Shown in pieces: positions 45,193 through 54,375 of a DNA stretch of 64,000 nt. Where the stretch lies: assembly GCF_008704495.1 (NCBI RefSeq), contig NZ_CP023699.1, positions 7,874,001 to 7,938,000 of the forward strand, written 5' to 3'. The notes under the pieces were generated by a model, which did not search any database, was not told where the DNA came from, and saw only the letters and a program-made list of their open reading frames with translations. The stretch is from Streptomyces kanamyceticus (GTDB lineage Bacteria; Actinomycetota; Actinomycetes; Streptomycetales; Streptomycetaceae). Within the stretch, counting starts at the first letter, position 1, and the number at the start of each line of letters is the position of its first letter. Position numbers and translations under genes: made by a program.

Positions 45193-47823
45193 ATGCAGGC
45201 CAAGGAGATGGTGGACGGACTCGTCGAGAGGGCGCTCGCCGCGCTCGACCGGTTCGAGTCGTACGACCAGGAGCAGGTCGACCACATCGTCAAGAAGGCC
45301 TCCCTCGCCGCGCTGAGCCAGCACGGGGAGCTGGCGCGGCAGGCGGTCGAGGAGACCGGCCGCGGCCTCTTCGAGGACAAGGCCGTCAAGAACCTCTTCG
45401 CGTGCGAGCACGTCGTCAACTCGCTGCGCGGACTGAAGACCGCGGGCGTCATCGCCCGCGACGAGCTGAACGGCATCACCGAGATCGCCGAACCGGTCGG
45501 CGTCGTCTGCGCGATGACCCCGGTGACCAACCCGACCTCGACGACGCTCTTCAAGGCGCTCATCGCCCTGAAGACCCGCAACCCGATCGTCTTCGCCTTC
45601 CACCCCAGCGCCCAGCGCTGCTCCGCCGAGGCCGCCCGGATCGTGCGCGACGCGGCGATCGAGGCGGGCGCGCCCGAGAACTGCGTGCAGTGGGTCGAGG
45701 AGCCCTCGATGGAGGCCACCGGCCTTCTCATGAACCACGAGGGTGTCTCCACCATCCTCGCCACCGGCGGCAACGCGATGGTCAAGGCCGCCTACTCCTG
45801 CGGCAAGCCCGCGCTCGGCGTCGGCGCGGGCAACGTACCCGCCTACGTCACGCGCAGCGGCAAGCTGCGCCGCGCCGTGCACGACATCGTGCTCTCCAAG
45901 TCCTTCGACCACGGCATGATCTGCGCCTCCGAGCAGGCCGTCATCCTCGACCAGGAGATCTACGAGGAGGGGCTCGCGGAGTTCCGGCGGCTCGGCGCGT
46001 ACGTCCTCACGGCGGCCGAGAAGACCAAGCTGGAGGAGTTCGTCTTCGGCACCACCGCCTTCGCCAACAACTGCTCGGGCGCCAAGCTGAACGCGGCCGT
46101 CGTCGGCAGGTCCCCGCAGTGGATCGCCGAACAGGCCGGGTTCTCCGTGCCGGAGGGCACCTCGGTGATCGTCGCCGAGTGCGCGGAGGTCGGCGAGGGC
46201 GAGCCGCTCACCCGCGAGAAGCTCTCCCCGATCCTGGCCGCACTGAAGGCCGAGGACACCGAGCACGGGCTCGAACTCTCCGCCCGGATGGTCGAGTTCC
46301 ACGGACTCGGGCACAGCGCCGCCATCCACACCGAGGACGAGGAGCTCGCCGAGGAGTTCGGCAAGCGCGTCAAGGCGGTCCGCGTCATCGTCAACGCGCC
46401 CTCCACCTTCGGCGGCATCGGCGACGTCTACAACTCCTTCCTCCCCTCGCTCACCCTCGGCTGCGGCTCCTACGGGCACAACTCGGTGTCCAACAACGTC
46501 TCCGCGGTCAACCTCGTCAACGTCAAGCGGATCGGACGGCGCAACAACAACATGCAGTGGTTCAAGGTCCCGCCGAAGATCTACTTCGAGCGCAACTCGC
46601 TGCGCTACCTCGGTGAGATGGAGGGCATCAGGCGCGTCTCGATCGTCACCGACAAGACGATGTCGACGCTCGGGTTCGTCGCCCGGGTGACCGACATCCT
46701 CGCGGCGCGGCCCGACGCGGTCACCGTCCAGATCATCGACAACGTCGAGCCCAACCCTGAGCTGGCGACCGTGCGGGCCGGTGCCGCGCTGATGCGGGAC
46801 TTCCAGCCGGACACGATCATCGGCCTCGGCGGCGGCTCGCCGATGGACGCCGCCAAGATCATGTGGCTGATGTACGAGCACCCGGAGATCGAGTTCGCGG
46901 ACACCAAGGAGAAGTTCTTCGACATCCGCAAGCGGGCCTTCAAGTTCCCGGGGCTCGGCAAGAAGGCGCAGATGGTGGCCGTCCCGACCACCTCGGGCAC
47001 GGGCTCGGAGGTCACTCCCTTCGCGGTCATCTCCGACCCGGAGGCGGCGCAGAAGTACCCGCTCGCCGACTACGCGCTCACCCCGAACGTCGCGATCGTC
47101 GACCCGGTCCTGCCGATGGGGCTGCCCGCCACCGTCACCGCCGACTCCGGCTTCGACGCGCTGACCCACGCCACCGAGGCGTACGTCTCCGCCTACTCGA
47201 ACGACTACACCGACGGGCTCTGCCTCCAGGCGATCAAGCTCATCTTCGAGAACCTGGAGCGGTGCGTCGTCAACGGCCCCAAGGATCCCGAGGCGCGCGA
47301 GAAGATGCACAACGCCTCGACGGTCGCGGGGATGGCCTTCGCCAACGCCTTCCTCGGGCTCGTGCACGCGATGGCGCACACCCTCGGCAACACGTTCCAC
47401 GTCGCCCACGGGCGCACCAACGCGCTGCTGCTTCCGCACGTCATCCGGCACAACGGCACGGTGTCCGGCAAGGCGACGCCGTGGCCGAAGGCCGAGGTCT
47501 ACCGGGCGCCCGAGCGCTTCCAGGAGATCGCGCGGATGTTGGGGCTGCCTGCCTCAACCCCCGAGGAGGGAGTGGAGTCCTATGCCCGTGCGGTCGAGGA
47601 ACTGCGTGCCAAGTGCGGTATCCCCGCGTCCTTCCAGGAGGAGGGTGTGGACGAGGCGGCCTTCCTGGCGGCTCTGCCGCAGCAGGCGATGAACGCGTAC
47701 GCGGATCAGTGCGCGCCCGCCAACCCCCGTATGCCGATGATCGATGAGATGCAGCAGCTCATGCGGCAGGCGTACTACGGCGAGCCCCGAAGGGGCGCGG
47801 GGAACGGCGCGACCAGCCACTGA
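45193..47823 (+). CDS. adhE: Bifunctional acetaldehyde-CoA/alcohol dehydrogenase
   Basis: Reduces acetyl-CoA to acetaldehyde and then ethanol, reoxidising two NADH. 876 residues, near the E. coli 891. The N-terminal half is the CoA-dependent aldehyde dehydrogenase: GVVCAMTPVTNPTSTTLFKA, HGMICASEQAV (catalytic Cys), GIGDVYNSFLPS. The C-terminal half is an iron alcohol dehydrogenase: GLGGGSPMDAAK, VPTTSGTGSEVT, VHAMAHTLGNTFHVAHGRTN (metal His). AdhE forms spirosomes in other bacteria. A Rex operator lies upstream. The last 13 residues (EPRRGAGNGATSH) are encoded by a hairpin repeat inserted in reverse, outside the conserved core, so the tail is probably neutral. Confidence 0.95.
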   Translation: MQAKEMVDGLVERALAALDRFESYDQEQVDHIVKKASLAALSQHGELARQAVEETGRGLFEDKAVKNLFACEHVVNSLRGLKTAGVIARDELNGITEIAEPVGVVCAMTPVTNPTSTTLFKALIALKTRNPIVFAFHPSAQRCSAEAARIVRDAAIEAGAPENCVQWVEEPSMEATGLLMNHEGVSTILATGGNAMVKAAYSCGKPALGVGAGNVPAYVTRSGKLRRAVHDIVLSKSFDHGMICASEQAVILDQEIYEEGLAEFRRLGAYVLTAAEKTKLEEFVFGTTAFANNCSGAKLNAAVVGRSPQWIAEQAGFSVPEGTSVIVAECAEVGEGEPLTREKLSPILAALKAEDTEHGLELSARMVEFHGLGHSAAIHTEDEELAEEFGKRVKAVRVIVNAPSTFGGIGDVYNSFLPSLTLGCGSYGHNSVSNNVSAVNLVNVKRIGRRNNNMQWFKVPPKIYFERNSLRYLGEMEGIRRVSIVTDKTMSTLGFVARVTDILAARPDAVTVQIIDNVEPNPELATVRAGAALMRDFQPDTIIGLGGGSPMDAAKIMWLMYEHPEIEFADTKEKFFDIRKRAFKFPGLGKKAQMVAVPTTSGTGSEVTPFAVISDPEAAQKYPLADYALTPNVAIVDPVLPMGLPATVTADSGFDALTHATEAYVSAYSNDYTDGLCLQAIKLIFENLERCVVNGPKDPEAREKMHNASTVAGMAFANAFLGLVHAMAHTLGNTFHVAHGRTNALLLPHVIRHNGTVSGKATPWPKAEVYRAPERFQEIARMLGLPASTPEEGVESYARAVEELRAKCGIPASFQEEGVDEAAFLAALPQQAMNAYADQCAPANPRMPMIDEMQQLMRQAYYGEPRRGAGNGATSH

Positions 47824-47832
47824 CGAGCCGCA
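47784..47832 (-). repeat. Post-stop hairpin element overlapping the 3' end of adhE
   Basis: On the reverse strand it reads TGCGGCTCG, GTGGCTGGTCGCGCCGTTC, CCCCGCGCCCCTTCGGGGC. It begins 10 bp after the stop of the reverse-strand ATPase gene (47843), the same position relative to its gene as the copies at 27762 and 38049. Here it also supplies the last codons and stop of adhE. Confidence 0.8.
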
Positions 47833-47842
47833 GGTTTCGAAC

Positions 47843-48988
47843 TCAGCGCTTCGGCCAGTACCAGAGCGGCTCGTCCAGCATGCTTTCCCGGCCCGCCACC
47901 GTTGTCCGGCCCGACTCCTTCACCAGTTCTATGGAGTTGATGTCGAAGCGGTGGCGGGCCGCTCCCTTCGCCACCGCGTCCGCCAGTTCCTGGGCGTGGG
48001 TCACCAGGACGACCTGGGTGTCCTTGGTCGCCGCGACGATCAGGTCGGCGAGCGGGCGGAGCAGGTCGGGGTGCAGGCTCGTCTCCGGTTCGTTCAGGAC
48101 GAGGAGGGACGGCGGGCGGGGGGTGAGGAGCGCGGCGGTCCACAGGAGGTAGCGCAGGGTGCCGTCGGACAGCTCGGCGGGGCCCAGGGGGCGCAGCAGT
48201 CCGCGCTGGTGCAGCTGGAGTTCGAAGCGTCCTCCGTTGTCGACGACGCGGACCTGGCTGCCGGGGAAGGCGTCCGCCACCGCCTCGTCGAGCGCCTCTT
48301 CGTCGCCGATCTCGCGGATGGTCTGCAGCGCCGCCGCCAGGTCCGCGCCGTCGTGGGTGAGGACCGGGGTGCGGGTGCCGATGCGGGCGGCGCGGGCGGG
48401 CGCGTCGGCGTCGGTGCGCACGTGGTCGTAGAACCGCCAGGAGCGGATCAGCTCGCGCAGCCGCAGCAGGTCGGGGGCGAGCTGGGGGTCGGCGAACTCG
48501 CTGAGCATGCTGTCGTACGGCTTGATGCCCTGGGAGCGGTGCCAGCCGCCGTCGGCCGTGCGGGTGCGCACGGCGGGGCCCGCGCGGTCGCAGAGCAGCG
48601 CGGCGGTCCGCAGCACGGGCCCGGCCCAGGTGGACTCGCGCTTGATCTCGGGGTCGAGGGCGAACATGGAGCGGGCGCCGCCGGCGCCGGGTCCTGGCTG
48701 GGGGACGCCGAAGTCGACCGCGTACCCGAACTCGTCCCCGGCGAAGCCCAGCTTGAGCCCGGCCGGTTCCGCCTTGCGCTCGCCCGCCCACATGGCGGAC
48801 GGCAGGCCGCCCTCGCGGGCCAGCGCCGCGACCGCGCCGCCCGTGGCGGAGTCGGCGAGCAGCCGAAGGGAGCGGTACAGGCTGGACTTTCCCGTGCCGT
48901 TGGCGCCGGTGATCACGTTCAGCCGGTCCAGCGGGACGATCAGCTTGCGCAGGGAGCGGTAGTTCTCGACGGCGAGTGTGCGGATCAT
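47843..48988 (-). CDS. AAA-family ATPase (RecF/SMC-like, AAA_21 type)
   Basis: Predicted 381 residues. Starts IRTLAVENYRSLRKLIVPL (classical N-terminus of RecF/OLD-type proteins), Walker A TGANGTGKSSLYRSLRLL, a helical middle, signature-like PAELSDGTLRYLLWTAALLT, Walker B LLVLNEPETSLHPDLLRPLA and VVLVTHAQELADAV. Such proteins occur alone or with nucleases in DNA maintenance or defence; no TOPRIM or nuclease gene is beside it here, so the role is open. ATG 48988 fits the conserved start better than a TTG 30 bp upstream. Confidence 0.82.
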   Translation of the reverse strand: MIRTLAVENYRSLRKLIVPLDRLNVITGANGTGKSSLYRSLRLLADSATGGAVAALAREGGLPSAMWAGERKAEPAGLKLGFAGDEFGYAVDFGVPQPGPGAGGARSMFALDPEIKRESTWAGPVLRTAALLCDRAGPAVRTRTADGGWHRSQGIKPYDSMLSEFADPQLAPDLLRLRELIRSWRFYDHVRTDADAPARAARIGTRTPVLTHDGADLAAALQTIREIGDEEALDEAVADAFPGSQVRVVDNGGRFELQLHQRGLLRPLGPAELSDGTLRYLLWTAALLTPRPPSLLVLNEPETSLHPDLLRPLADLIVAATKDTQVVLVTHAQELADAVAKGAARHRFDINSIELVKESGRTTVAGRESMLDEPLWYWPKR

Positions 48989-49040
48989 GCGTGTCAGCCT
49001 CGCACCCGGGTCTGACAATTCACCTCGGGAAGCAGCCCGA

Positions 49041-49703
49041 TCACGTCTCGGGCACGACGTCCGGCGCGTCCGGCGCGAGGAAGCGGCCCATCGGCAGGAC
49101 GGGGCGGCCCCAGGTGGACGCCATCACCTGACCGGCGAGCAGGTAGAGCGCTCCAGCGGTGGCACCGAGCCCGAACCAGCCCGCGACCCGGTTCCAGCCG
49201 ACCGCGCCCGTGAAGCCGTTGCAGGTCATCGCGACGAAGACGACGAGGACGCAGGTGAAGGTGAGCAGCAGTGCCAGATGGATGCGGAAGCTCGCCAGCC
49301 ACAGCACGAAGACCACGAACACCCAGGGCAGGGTGAACAGCCCCATCGTGTCGCCGCGCAGCGACGGGTCGAGGCCGGGAAGCACCCAGAGCAGCATCAG
49401 CGACTTCGCCATCCAGAAGAGCCCGAAGCCGCCGAAGACCGTGGCGTGCCAGGTGTCGCCGCGCTGCGCCTGGAAGAGCCCGGCGAGCAGCTGCGCGAGC
49501 CCGCCGATGAAGAAGCCGACCAGGGGCACCACCGAGTGCAGGAGCTTCTCGGGGAAGACGCCCGCGTCGATGCCGGTGGCGATCATCGTGACGACGATGA
49601 AGCCGGTCAGCCCGAGCGGGCCCAGCTGGGCCTGCGCGGTGGGCTCCATGCGCTTGACGGAGACCGCCTGGGCCGCGGGCCCCGAGCGGTGCGGGAAGTT
49701 CAC
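49041..49703 (-). CDS. Acetate uptake transporter (GPR1/FUN34/YaaH family)
   Basis: Predicted 220 residues with six transmembrane helices. Family hallmark near the N-terminus is LGPLGLTGFIVV (equivalent to the NPAPLGL motif), followed by GIDAGVFPEKLLHSVVPLVGFFIGGL and GDTWHATVFGGFGLFWMAKS (the family's FGSYGAFW-like block). The C-terminal tail is short and polar. SatP-type proteins move acetate or succinate with protons. It is the second gene of a coupled pair: its GTG start overlaps the stop of the DUF3533-like gene. Proximity to adhE may reflect linked C2 metabolism, but they are not co-transcribed. Confidence 0.87.
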   Translation of the reverse strand: MNFPHRSGPAAQAVSVKRMEPTAQAQLGPLGLTGFIVVTMIATGIDAGVFPEKLLHSVVPLVGFFIGGLAQLLAGLFQAQRGDTWHATVFGGFGLFWMAKSLMLLWVLPGLDPSLRGDTMGLFTLPWVFVVFVLWLASFRIHLALLLTFTCVLVVFVAMTCNGFTGAVGWNRVAGWFGLGATAGALYLLAGQVMASTWGRPVLPMGRFLAPDAPDVVPET

Positions 49704-50749
49704 CCGGTGCCTTTGCCGAACCCGCTGGCGGTCAGGTCGATCGAGCCGGTGTTGTGCTTGGTCCTGCGCCGGGCGGACAGGGCGATGGTGACGGCGACGC
49801 CGAGGACCGCCCAGGCGGTCAGGACGAGGAGCGGTCCGGTGACCGCGTTCCCCTCGAAGTACGCGATGGAGCGCGCCACCCAGGTGCCCGCGCCCGGCGG
49901 CAGCCAGGGCCCGATCGCCTCCCAGAAGGGCGGCAGCATCGGCAGCGGGAAGGCGCCGCCCGCGCTCGGGTTGCCCGCGATGACGACGAGCAGGACGGCC
50001 AGGCCGATGCCCACGATGCCGGTGAGCGACTGCAGGGCGAGCGTGATCGCGCCGACCCCGAAGATCACCAGGGCGCCGAGGCCCCACAGGCCCATGATGC
50101 TGCCGGGCAGGGCGCCGAGGATCGGCCCGATGATGATCGCGCCGCCGAGTCCGCCGACGATCGAGTAGAGCGCCATGGTGCCGAGCCTGATCACCGCGCG
50201 CGGCACGTTGGCGGCCCGGGAGCCCGCGCTGATGGCGAGGATCGAGGCGCACAGATAGCCGCCGACGCACCAGCCGACGACCAGGTAGAAGGAGGAGAGC
50301 CCGTTGAAGTCCTGCTTCGACGCGGGGGCCACGTCGACGGTCTTCACCGCGCGCTTCTCGGCGCCTTCGACCTTGGCGGTGAGCTCGGTCAGGGTCCTGG
50401 AGAGGGCGGTGCCGCCGCCGGAGGCGACCAGGAGGGTGTCGGTGGTGCCGCGCGGGTCGACGATCAGCGCGCCGTCGATGTCCCTGTTCATGATCTTGTG
50501 GCGGGCGAGGCCCTCGTTCTCGACCACCCGGGGGTCGAGCGGTTCGCCGGGGAGCTTCTTCAGCCGGTCGGCGGTCTGCTGGGCCGCGGGGCCCGGGGCG
50601 ACCACTCCGAAGGCCACGTCCTTGGGTTTCGGGTTGTGCAGGGCCCCTACGTAGGAGGCGATGAACAGCAGCTGCAGGGCGAGTACGCCGATGACGAGCA
50701 AGGCTGCTCGCGGAGTGACGGCGCTCTTCAATTCGTCGGCGAACCTCAT
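49700..50749 (-). CDS. DUF3533/YhgE-Pip-like ABC-2-type membrane protein
   Basis: 349 residues. An N-terminal transmembrane helix (about 15-38) is followed by an extracytoplasmic domain (about 39-145, with DGALIVDPRGTTDTLLVASG) and five C-terminal helices with Gly-rich loops, the layout of DUF3533 and YhgE/Pip proteins. No ATPase is adjacent. Family members are linked to membrane integrity or secretion, but the function is not settled. It is the first gene of a coupled pair with the acetate-transporter-like gene and is divergent from dnaE2. Confidence 0.75.
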   Translation of the reverse strand: MRFADELKSAVTPRAALLVIGVLALQLLFIASYVGALHNPKPKDVAFGVVAPGPAAQQTADRLKKLPGEPLDPRVVENEGLARHKIMNRDIDGALIVDPRGTTDTLLVASGGGTALSRTLTELTAKVEGAEKRAVKTVDVAPASKQDFNGLSSFYLVVGWCVGGYLCASILAISAGSRAANVPRAVIRLGTMALYSIVGGLGGAIIIGPILGALPGSIMGLWGLGALVIFGVGAITLALQSLTGIVGIGLAVLLVVIAGNPSAGGAFPLPMLPPFWEAIGPWLPPGAGTWVARSIAYFEGNAVTGPLLVLTAWAVLGVAVTIALSARRRTKHNTGSIDLTASGFGKGTG

Positions 50750-50853
50750 GCCTCCACGCTCCGGGGCTTCGAGCGTTTCCGCAGGTGGGATGGGCCGAAC
50801 GGACGACAGGAGCGGGGCAGGAGTGCCCCCGCTCAGTTAATCGAACATTCGTG

Positions 50854-50869
50854 TCGTACGTAAGTTCGA
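50854..50869. promoter_or_regulatory. LexA/SOS box upstream of dnaE2
   Basis: TCGTAC-GTAA-GTTCGA differs from the actinobacterial SOS box TCGAAC-N4-GTTCGA at one position. It sits 66 bp upstream of the dnaE2 start. A related half site TCGAAC at 50841-50846 lies nearby. Confidence 0.75.
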
Positions 50870-50934
50870 AACTGGTCTATGGTGGAGGGAGGGGGATGCG
50901 AGGTCGGATCGGTTCAGGGTTACAGGAGGTGCGT

Positions 50935-53900
50935 GTGCCGGGGTTCACGCATCTGCACACCGTCTCCGGGTTCTCCCTGCGGTACGGCGCATCGCACCCG
51001 GAGCGGCTGGCCGAGCGCGCCGCCGAGCGGGGCATGGACGCCCTCGCGCTCACCGACAGGGACACCCTCGCGGGCGCCGTCCGGTTCGCCAAGGCCTGCG
51101 CGAAAGCGGGCGTGCGGCCGCTGTTCGGCGCCGAGCTCGCGGTGGGCGGGCCCGCCCCCGCCGGGGGCGGGCGACGAAGGGCCCCCGTGCGCGGCGGTGC
51201 CTTCATCGACGAATCGACCCCGCGCGCGACCTTCCTCGCCCGCGACGGCGCCACCGGCTGGGCCGCGCTCTGCCGCCTCGTCACCGCCGCGCACCGCGCC
51301 CCGGAGGGGCAGCCCGTGCTGCCCTGGCGGGACAACCACGGCGAAGGCCTTACCGTGCTGCTCGGCCCCGCGTCCGACGTGGGACGCGCGCTCGCCGCCG
51401 GACGCCCCGACCGGGCCGCCCGCCTCCTTCTCCCGTGGCGCGAGCGCTACGGCGACGCACTGCGCCTGGAGTCCGTCTGGCACGGCCGCGAGGGCACCGG
51501 GCCCGGATCGCTCAGGCTCGCCGCGCGCACCGTGGGCTTCGCCGCCGAGCAGGGCGTACGCCCCGTCCTGAGCAACGCCGTGCGCTACGCCGACCCGGGG
51601 CAGGGCCCCGTCGCCGACGTGCTCGACGCCGCGCGCCGCCTCGTCCCCGTCGACCCGACCAAGGAACTCGACGGCGGCGAGCGGTGGTTGAAGGACGCGG
51701 ACGCCATGCTCGGCATCGCCGAACGGATCGTCGAGGCGGCCGGATTCCGCCGCGACACCGCCCACCGGCTGATCGAACAGACCCGGGCGGCCGCCGCCGA
51801 GTGCCTCGTCGACGCGGAGGACGACATCGGTGTCGGGACCGTGCACTTCCCCGAGCCGCGCCTGGTCGGCGCCGGGCACCGCACCGCGCAGCGCGTCCTC
51901 GCCTCACGGGCGGCGGCGGGCATGGTGTTGCGCGGCTACGACCGTGCCACGGGGGCCCGCGGGTACTGGGAGCGGATGCACCGCGAGCTGGACATCATCG
52001 CGCACCACGGCTTCGCGTCCTACTTCCTGACCGTGGCCCAAGTGGTCGACGACGTACGCGACTTGGGCATCCGGGTCGCGGCGCGCGGATCCGGCGCGGG
52101 GTCCCTCGTCAACCACCTCATCGGCATCGCGCACGCCGACCCCGTCGAGCACGGCCTGCTCATGGAGCGGTTCCTCTCCAAGCGGCGGTCCGTGCTCCCC
52201 GACATCGACATCGACGTCGAGTCGGCCCGCAGGATCGAGGTCTACCGCGCGATCATCGGCCGCTTCGGCACCGAGCGGGTCGCGACGGTCGCGATGCCCG
52301 AGACCTACCGGGTGCGCCACGCCGTGCGCGACGTCGGAGCCGCCCTGTCCATGGACCCGGCCGACATCGACCGGATCGCCAAGGCGTTCCCGCACATCCG
52401 CGCCCGCGACGCCCGCGCGGCGATGGAAGAGCTGCCCGAACTGCGCGGGATCGCCGAGGAGTTGGGGGACAGGGACCGGCTGTGGGATCTCGTCGAGGCG
52501 CTCGACGCGCTGCCGCGCGGTGTCGCCATGCACCCGTGCGGGGTGCTGCTCTCCGACGCCTCGCTGCTCGCGCGCACGCCCGTCGTGCCGACCAGCGGCG
52601 AGGGCCTGCCCATGGCGCAGTTCGACAAGGAGGACGTGGAGGAGCTAGGCCTGCTCAAGCTGGACGTGCTCGGTGTGCGGATGCAGTCGGCGATGGCGCA
52701 CGCGGTGGGTGAGGTCGAGCGGGCCACGGGCGACCGGGTGGACATCGACTCGGTGCCGCCGGGTGACCCGGCGACGTACCGGCTCATCCAGTCCGCCGAG
52801 ACGCTGGGCTGCTTCCAGATCGAGTCGCCGGGCCAGCGCGACCTGGTCGGACGCCTACAGCCCGCGACCTTCCACGACCTGGTGGTCGACATCTCGCTGT
52901 TCCGTCCCGGGCCCGTCGCCGCCGACATGGTGCGGCCCTTCATCGAGGCCAGGCACGGCCGCGCGCCCGTCCGCTATCCGCACCCGGACCTCGCCGAGCC
53001 GCTGAAGGACACCTACGGAGTCGTCGTCTTCCACGAGCAGATCATCGAGATCGTGGACATCATGACCGGCTGCGGGCGCGACGAGGCGGACCGGGTGCGG
53101 CGCGGGCTCTCCGACCCCGAGTCGCAGGGCCGGATCCGCTTCTGGTTCGCGCAGCACGCGGCGGCCAGGGGCTACGACGCGGAGACGATCGGCCGCACCT
53201 GGGAGATCGTCGAGGCCTTCGGTTCGTACGGCTTCTGCAAGGCGCACGCGGTGGCCTTCGCCGTGCCGACGTACCAGTCGGCGTGGCTGAAGGCCCATCA
53301 TCCGGCCGCGTTCTACGCCGGGTTGCTCACGCACGACCCCGGGATGTACCCGAAGCGGCTGCTGCTCGCGGACGCGCGGCGGCGCGGGGTGCCGATCCTT
53401 CCGCTGGACGTGAACCGGTCCGCGGTCGCCCACCGTATCGAACTGGTGTCTGATAAGGCTGGTTCCCGGGAGAGCTGGGGGCTGCGCCTCGGGCTCTGCG
53501 ACGTGCACGGCATCAGCGAGGCCGAGTCCGCGCGGATCGCCGAAGGGCAGCCCTACGCCTCGCTCGTCGACTTCTGGGAGCGGGCCAGGCCGTCGAAGCC
53601 GGTCGCGCAGCGGCTCGCGCGGGTCGGCGCGCTCGACGCGTTCGGCGCCAACCGCCGTGATCTGCAACTGCACCTGGCCGAACTGCGGCGGGGCTCGCGC
53701 GGCGCGGCGGGCGGCCAGCTGCCGCTGGCGGGCGGGCGGGCGACCGCGCCCGCCGGGCTGCCCGACCTGGACGACGCCGAACGGCTCAGCGCCGAACTCG
53801 GCGTCCTCGGCATGGACTCCTCCCGCCACCTCATGGGCGACCACGAGGAGTTCCTGCGGGAGCTCGGCGCCCTCTCCGCGCGGCGCCTTCGCGAGGCCGA

Positions 53901-54375
53901 GCACGGCGCGACCGTCCTGGTCGCGGGCGCCAAGGCCGCCACCCAGACCCCGCCGATCCGCTCCGGCAAGCGGGTCATCTTCACCACCCTCGACGACGGC
54001 ACGGGCCTGGTCGACCTGGCCTTCTTCGACGACGCGCACGAACGGTGCGCGCACACCGTCTTCCACTCCTGGCTGCTGCTCGTACGCGGCGTGGTGCAGC
54101 GCAGGGGCCCGCGCAGCCTCAGCGTGGTCGGCTCGGCCGCGTGGAACCTGGCCGAACTGGTGGAGGTGCGCGGCAGCGGCGGCCTGGACGCGGTGGCGCG
54201 GCGCCTGGCGGAACCGGGCCCGGAGCCGGAACCCGCCCCCGAGGCGGGGGAGGGGCGCCGCATCCGCATGGCCACGGGGTACGAGATGCACCCCTGGGCG
54301 GATCTGCGCCCGGCGGGCGAAGGCGCGGCGGGGACGCGGAAGCTGTGGCACCAAAGTCCGGGGAGCGCGGGATGA
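50935..54375 (+). CDS. dnaE2: Error-prone DNA polymerase III alpha subunit, DnaE2/ImuC
   Basis: Damage-inducible translesion polymerase. Predicted 1146 residues. N-terminal PHP domain (GFTHLHTVSGFSLRYGASHPE, ALTDRDTLAGAVRFAKAC), polymerase core with RGSGAGSLVNHLIGIAHADP and PDIDIDVESARRIEVY (catalytic Asp pair), then GCFQIESPGQRDLVGRLQP, and an OB-fold near the C-terminus (VIFTTLDDGTGLVDLAFFDD). This matches DnaE2 rather than the replicative DnaE1. The GTG at 50935 has GGAGG upstream; earlier in-frame starts add non-conserved residues. A LexA box precedes it, and the stop overlaps the Y-family gene (ATGA). Confidence 0.94.
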   Translation: MPGFTHLHTVSGFSLRYGASHPERLAERAAERGMDALALTDRDTLAGAVRFAKACAKAGVRPLFGAELAVGGPAPAGGGRRRAPVRGGAFIDESTPRATFLARDGATGWAALCRLVTAAHRAPEGQPVLPWRDNHGEGLTVLLGPASDVGRALAAGRPDRAARLLLPWRERYGDALRLESVWHGREGTGPGSLRLAARTVGFAAEQGVRPVLSNAVRYADPGQGPVADVLDAARRLVPVDPTKELDGGERWLKDADAMLGIAERIVEAAGFRRDTAHRLIEQTRAAAAECLVDAEDDIGVGTVHFPEPRLVGAGHRTAQRVLASRAAAGMVLRGYDRATGARGYWERMHRELDIIAHHGFASYFLTVAQVVDDVRDLGIRVAARGSGAGSLVNHLIGIAHADPVEHGLLMERFLSKRRSVLPDIDIDVESARRIEVYRAIIGRFGTERVATVAMPETYRVRHAVRDVGAALSMDPADIDRIAKAFPHIRARDARAAMEELPELRGIAEELGDRDRLWDLVEALDALPRGVAMHPCGVLLSDASLLARTPVVPTSGEGLPMAQFDKEDVEELGLLKLDVLGVRMQSAMAHAVGEVERATGDRVDIDSVPPGDPATYRLIQSAETLGCFQIESPGQRDLVGRLQPATFHDLVVDISLFRPGPVAADMVRPFIEARHGRAPVRYPHPDLAEPLKDTYGVVVFHEQIIEIVDIMTGCGRDEADRVRRGLSDPESQGRIRFWFAQHAAARGYDAETIGRTWEIVEAFGSYGFCKAHAVAFAVPTYQSAWLKAHHPAAFYAGLLTHDPGMYPKRLLLADARRRGVPILPLDVNRSAVAHRIELVSDKAGSRESWGLRLGLCDVHGISEAESARIAEGQPYASLVDFWERARPSKPVAQRLARVGALDAFGANRRDLQLHLAELRRGSRGAAGGQLPLAGGRATAPAGLPDLDDAERLSAELGVLGMDSSRHLMGDHEEFLRELGALSARRLREAEHGATVLVAGAKAATQTPPIRSGKRVIFTTLDDGTGLVDLAFFDDAHERCAHTVFHSWLLLVRGVVQRRGPRSLSVVGSAAWNLAELVEVRGSGGLDAVARRLAEPGPEPEPAPEAGEGRRIRMATGYEMHPWADLRPAGEGAAGTRKLWHQSPGSAG

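Noticed and set aside
44941..47451. 836-residue open frame on the reverse strand
   Set aside because: It is a shadow of adhE caused by high third-position GC; composition is Arg/Gly/Ala/Asp-biased with no domain features.
50841..50846. TCGAAC as the left half of an SOS box
   Set aside because: No matching GTTCGA at the right spacing; the better site is 50854-50869.
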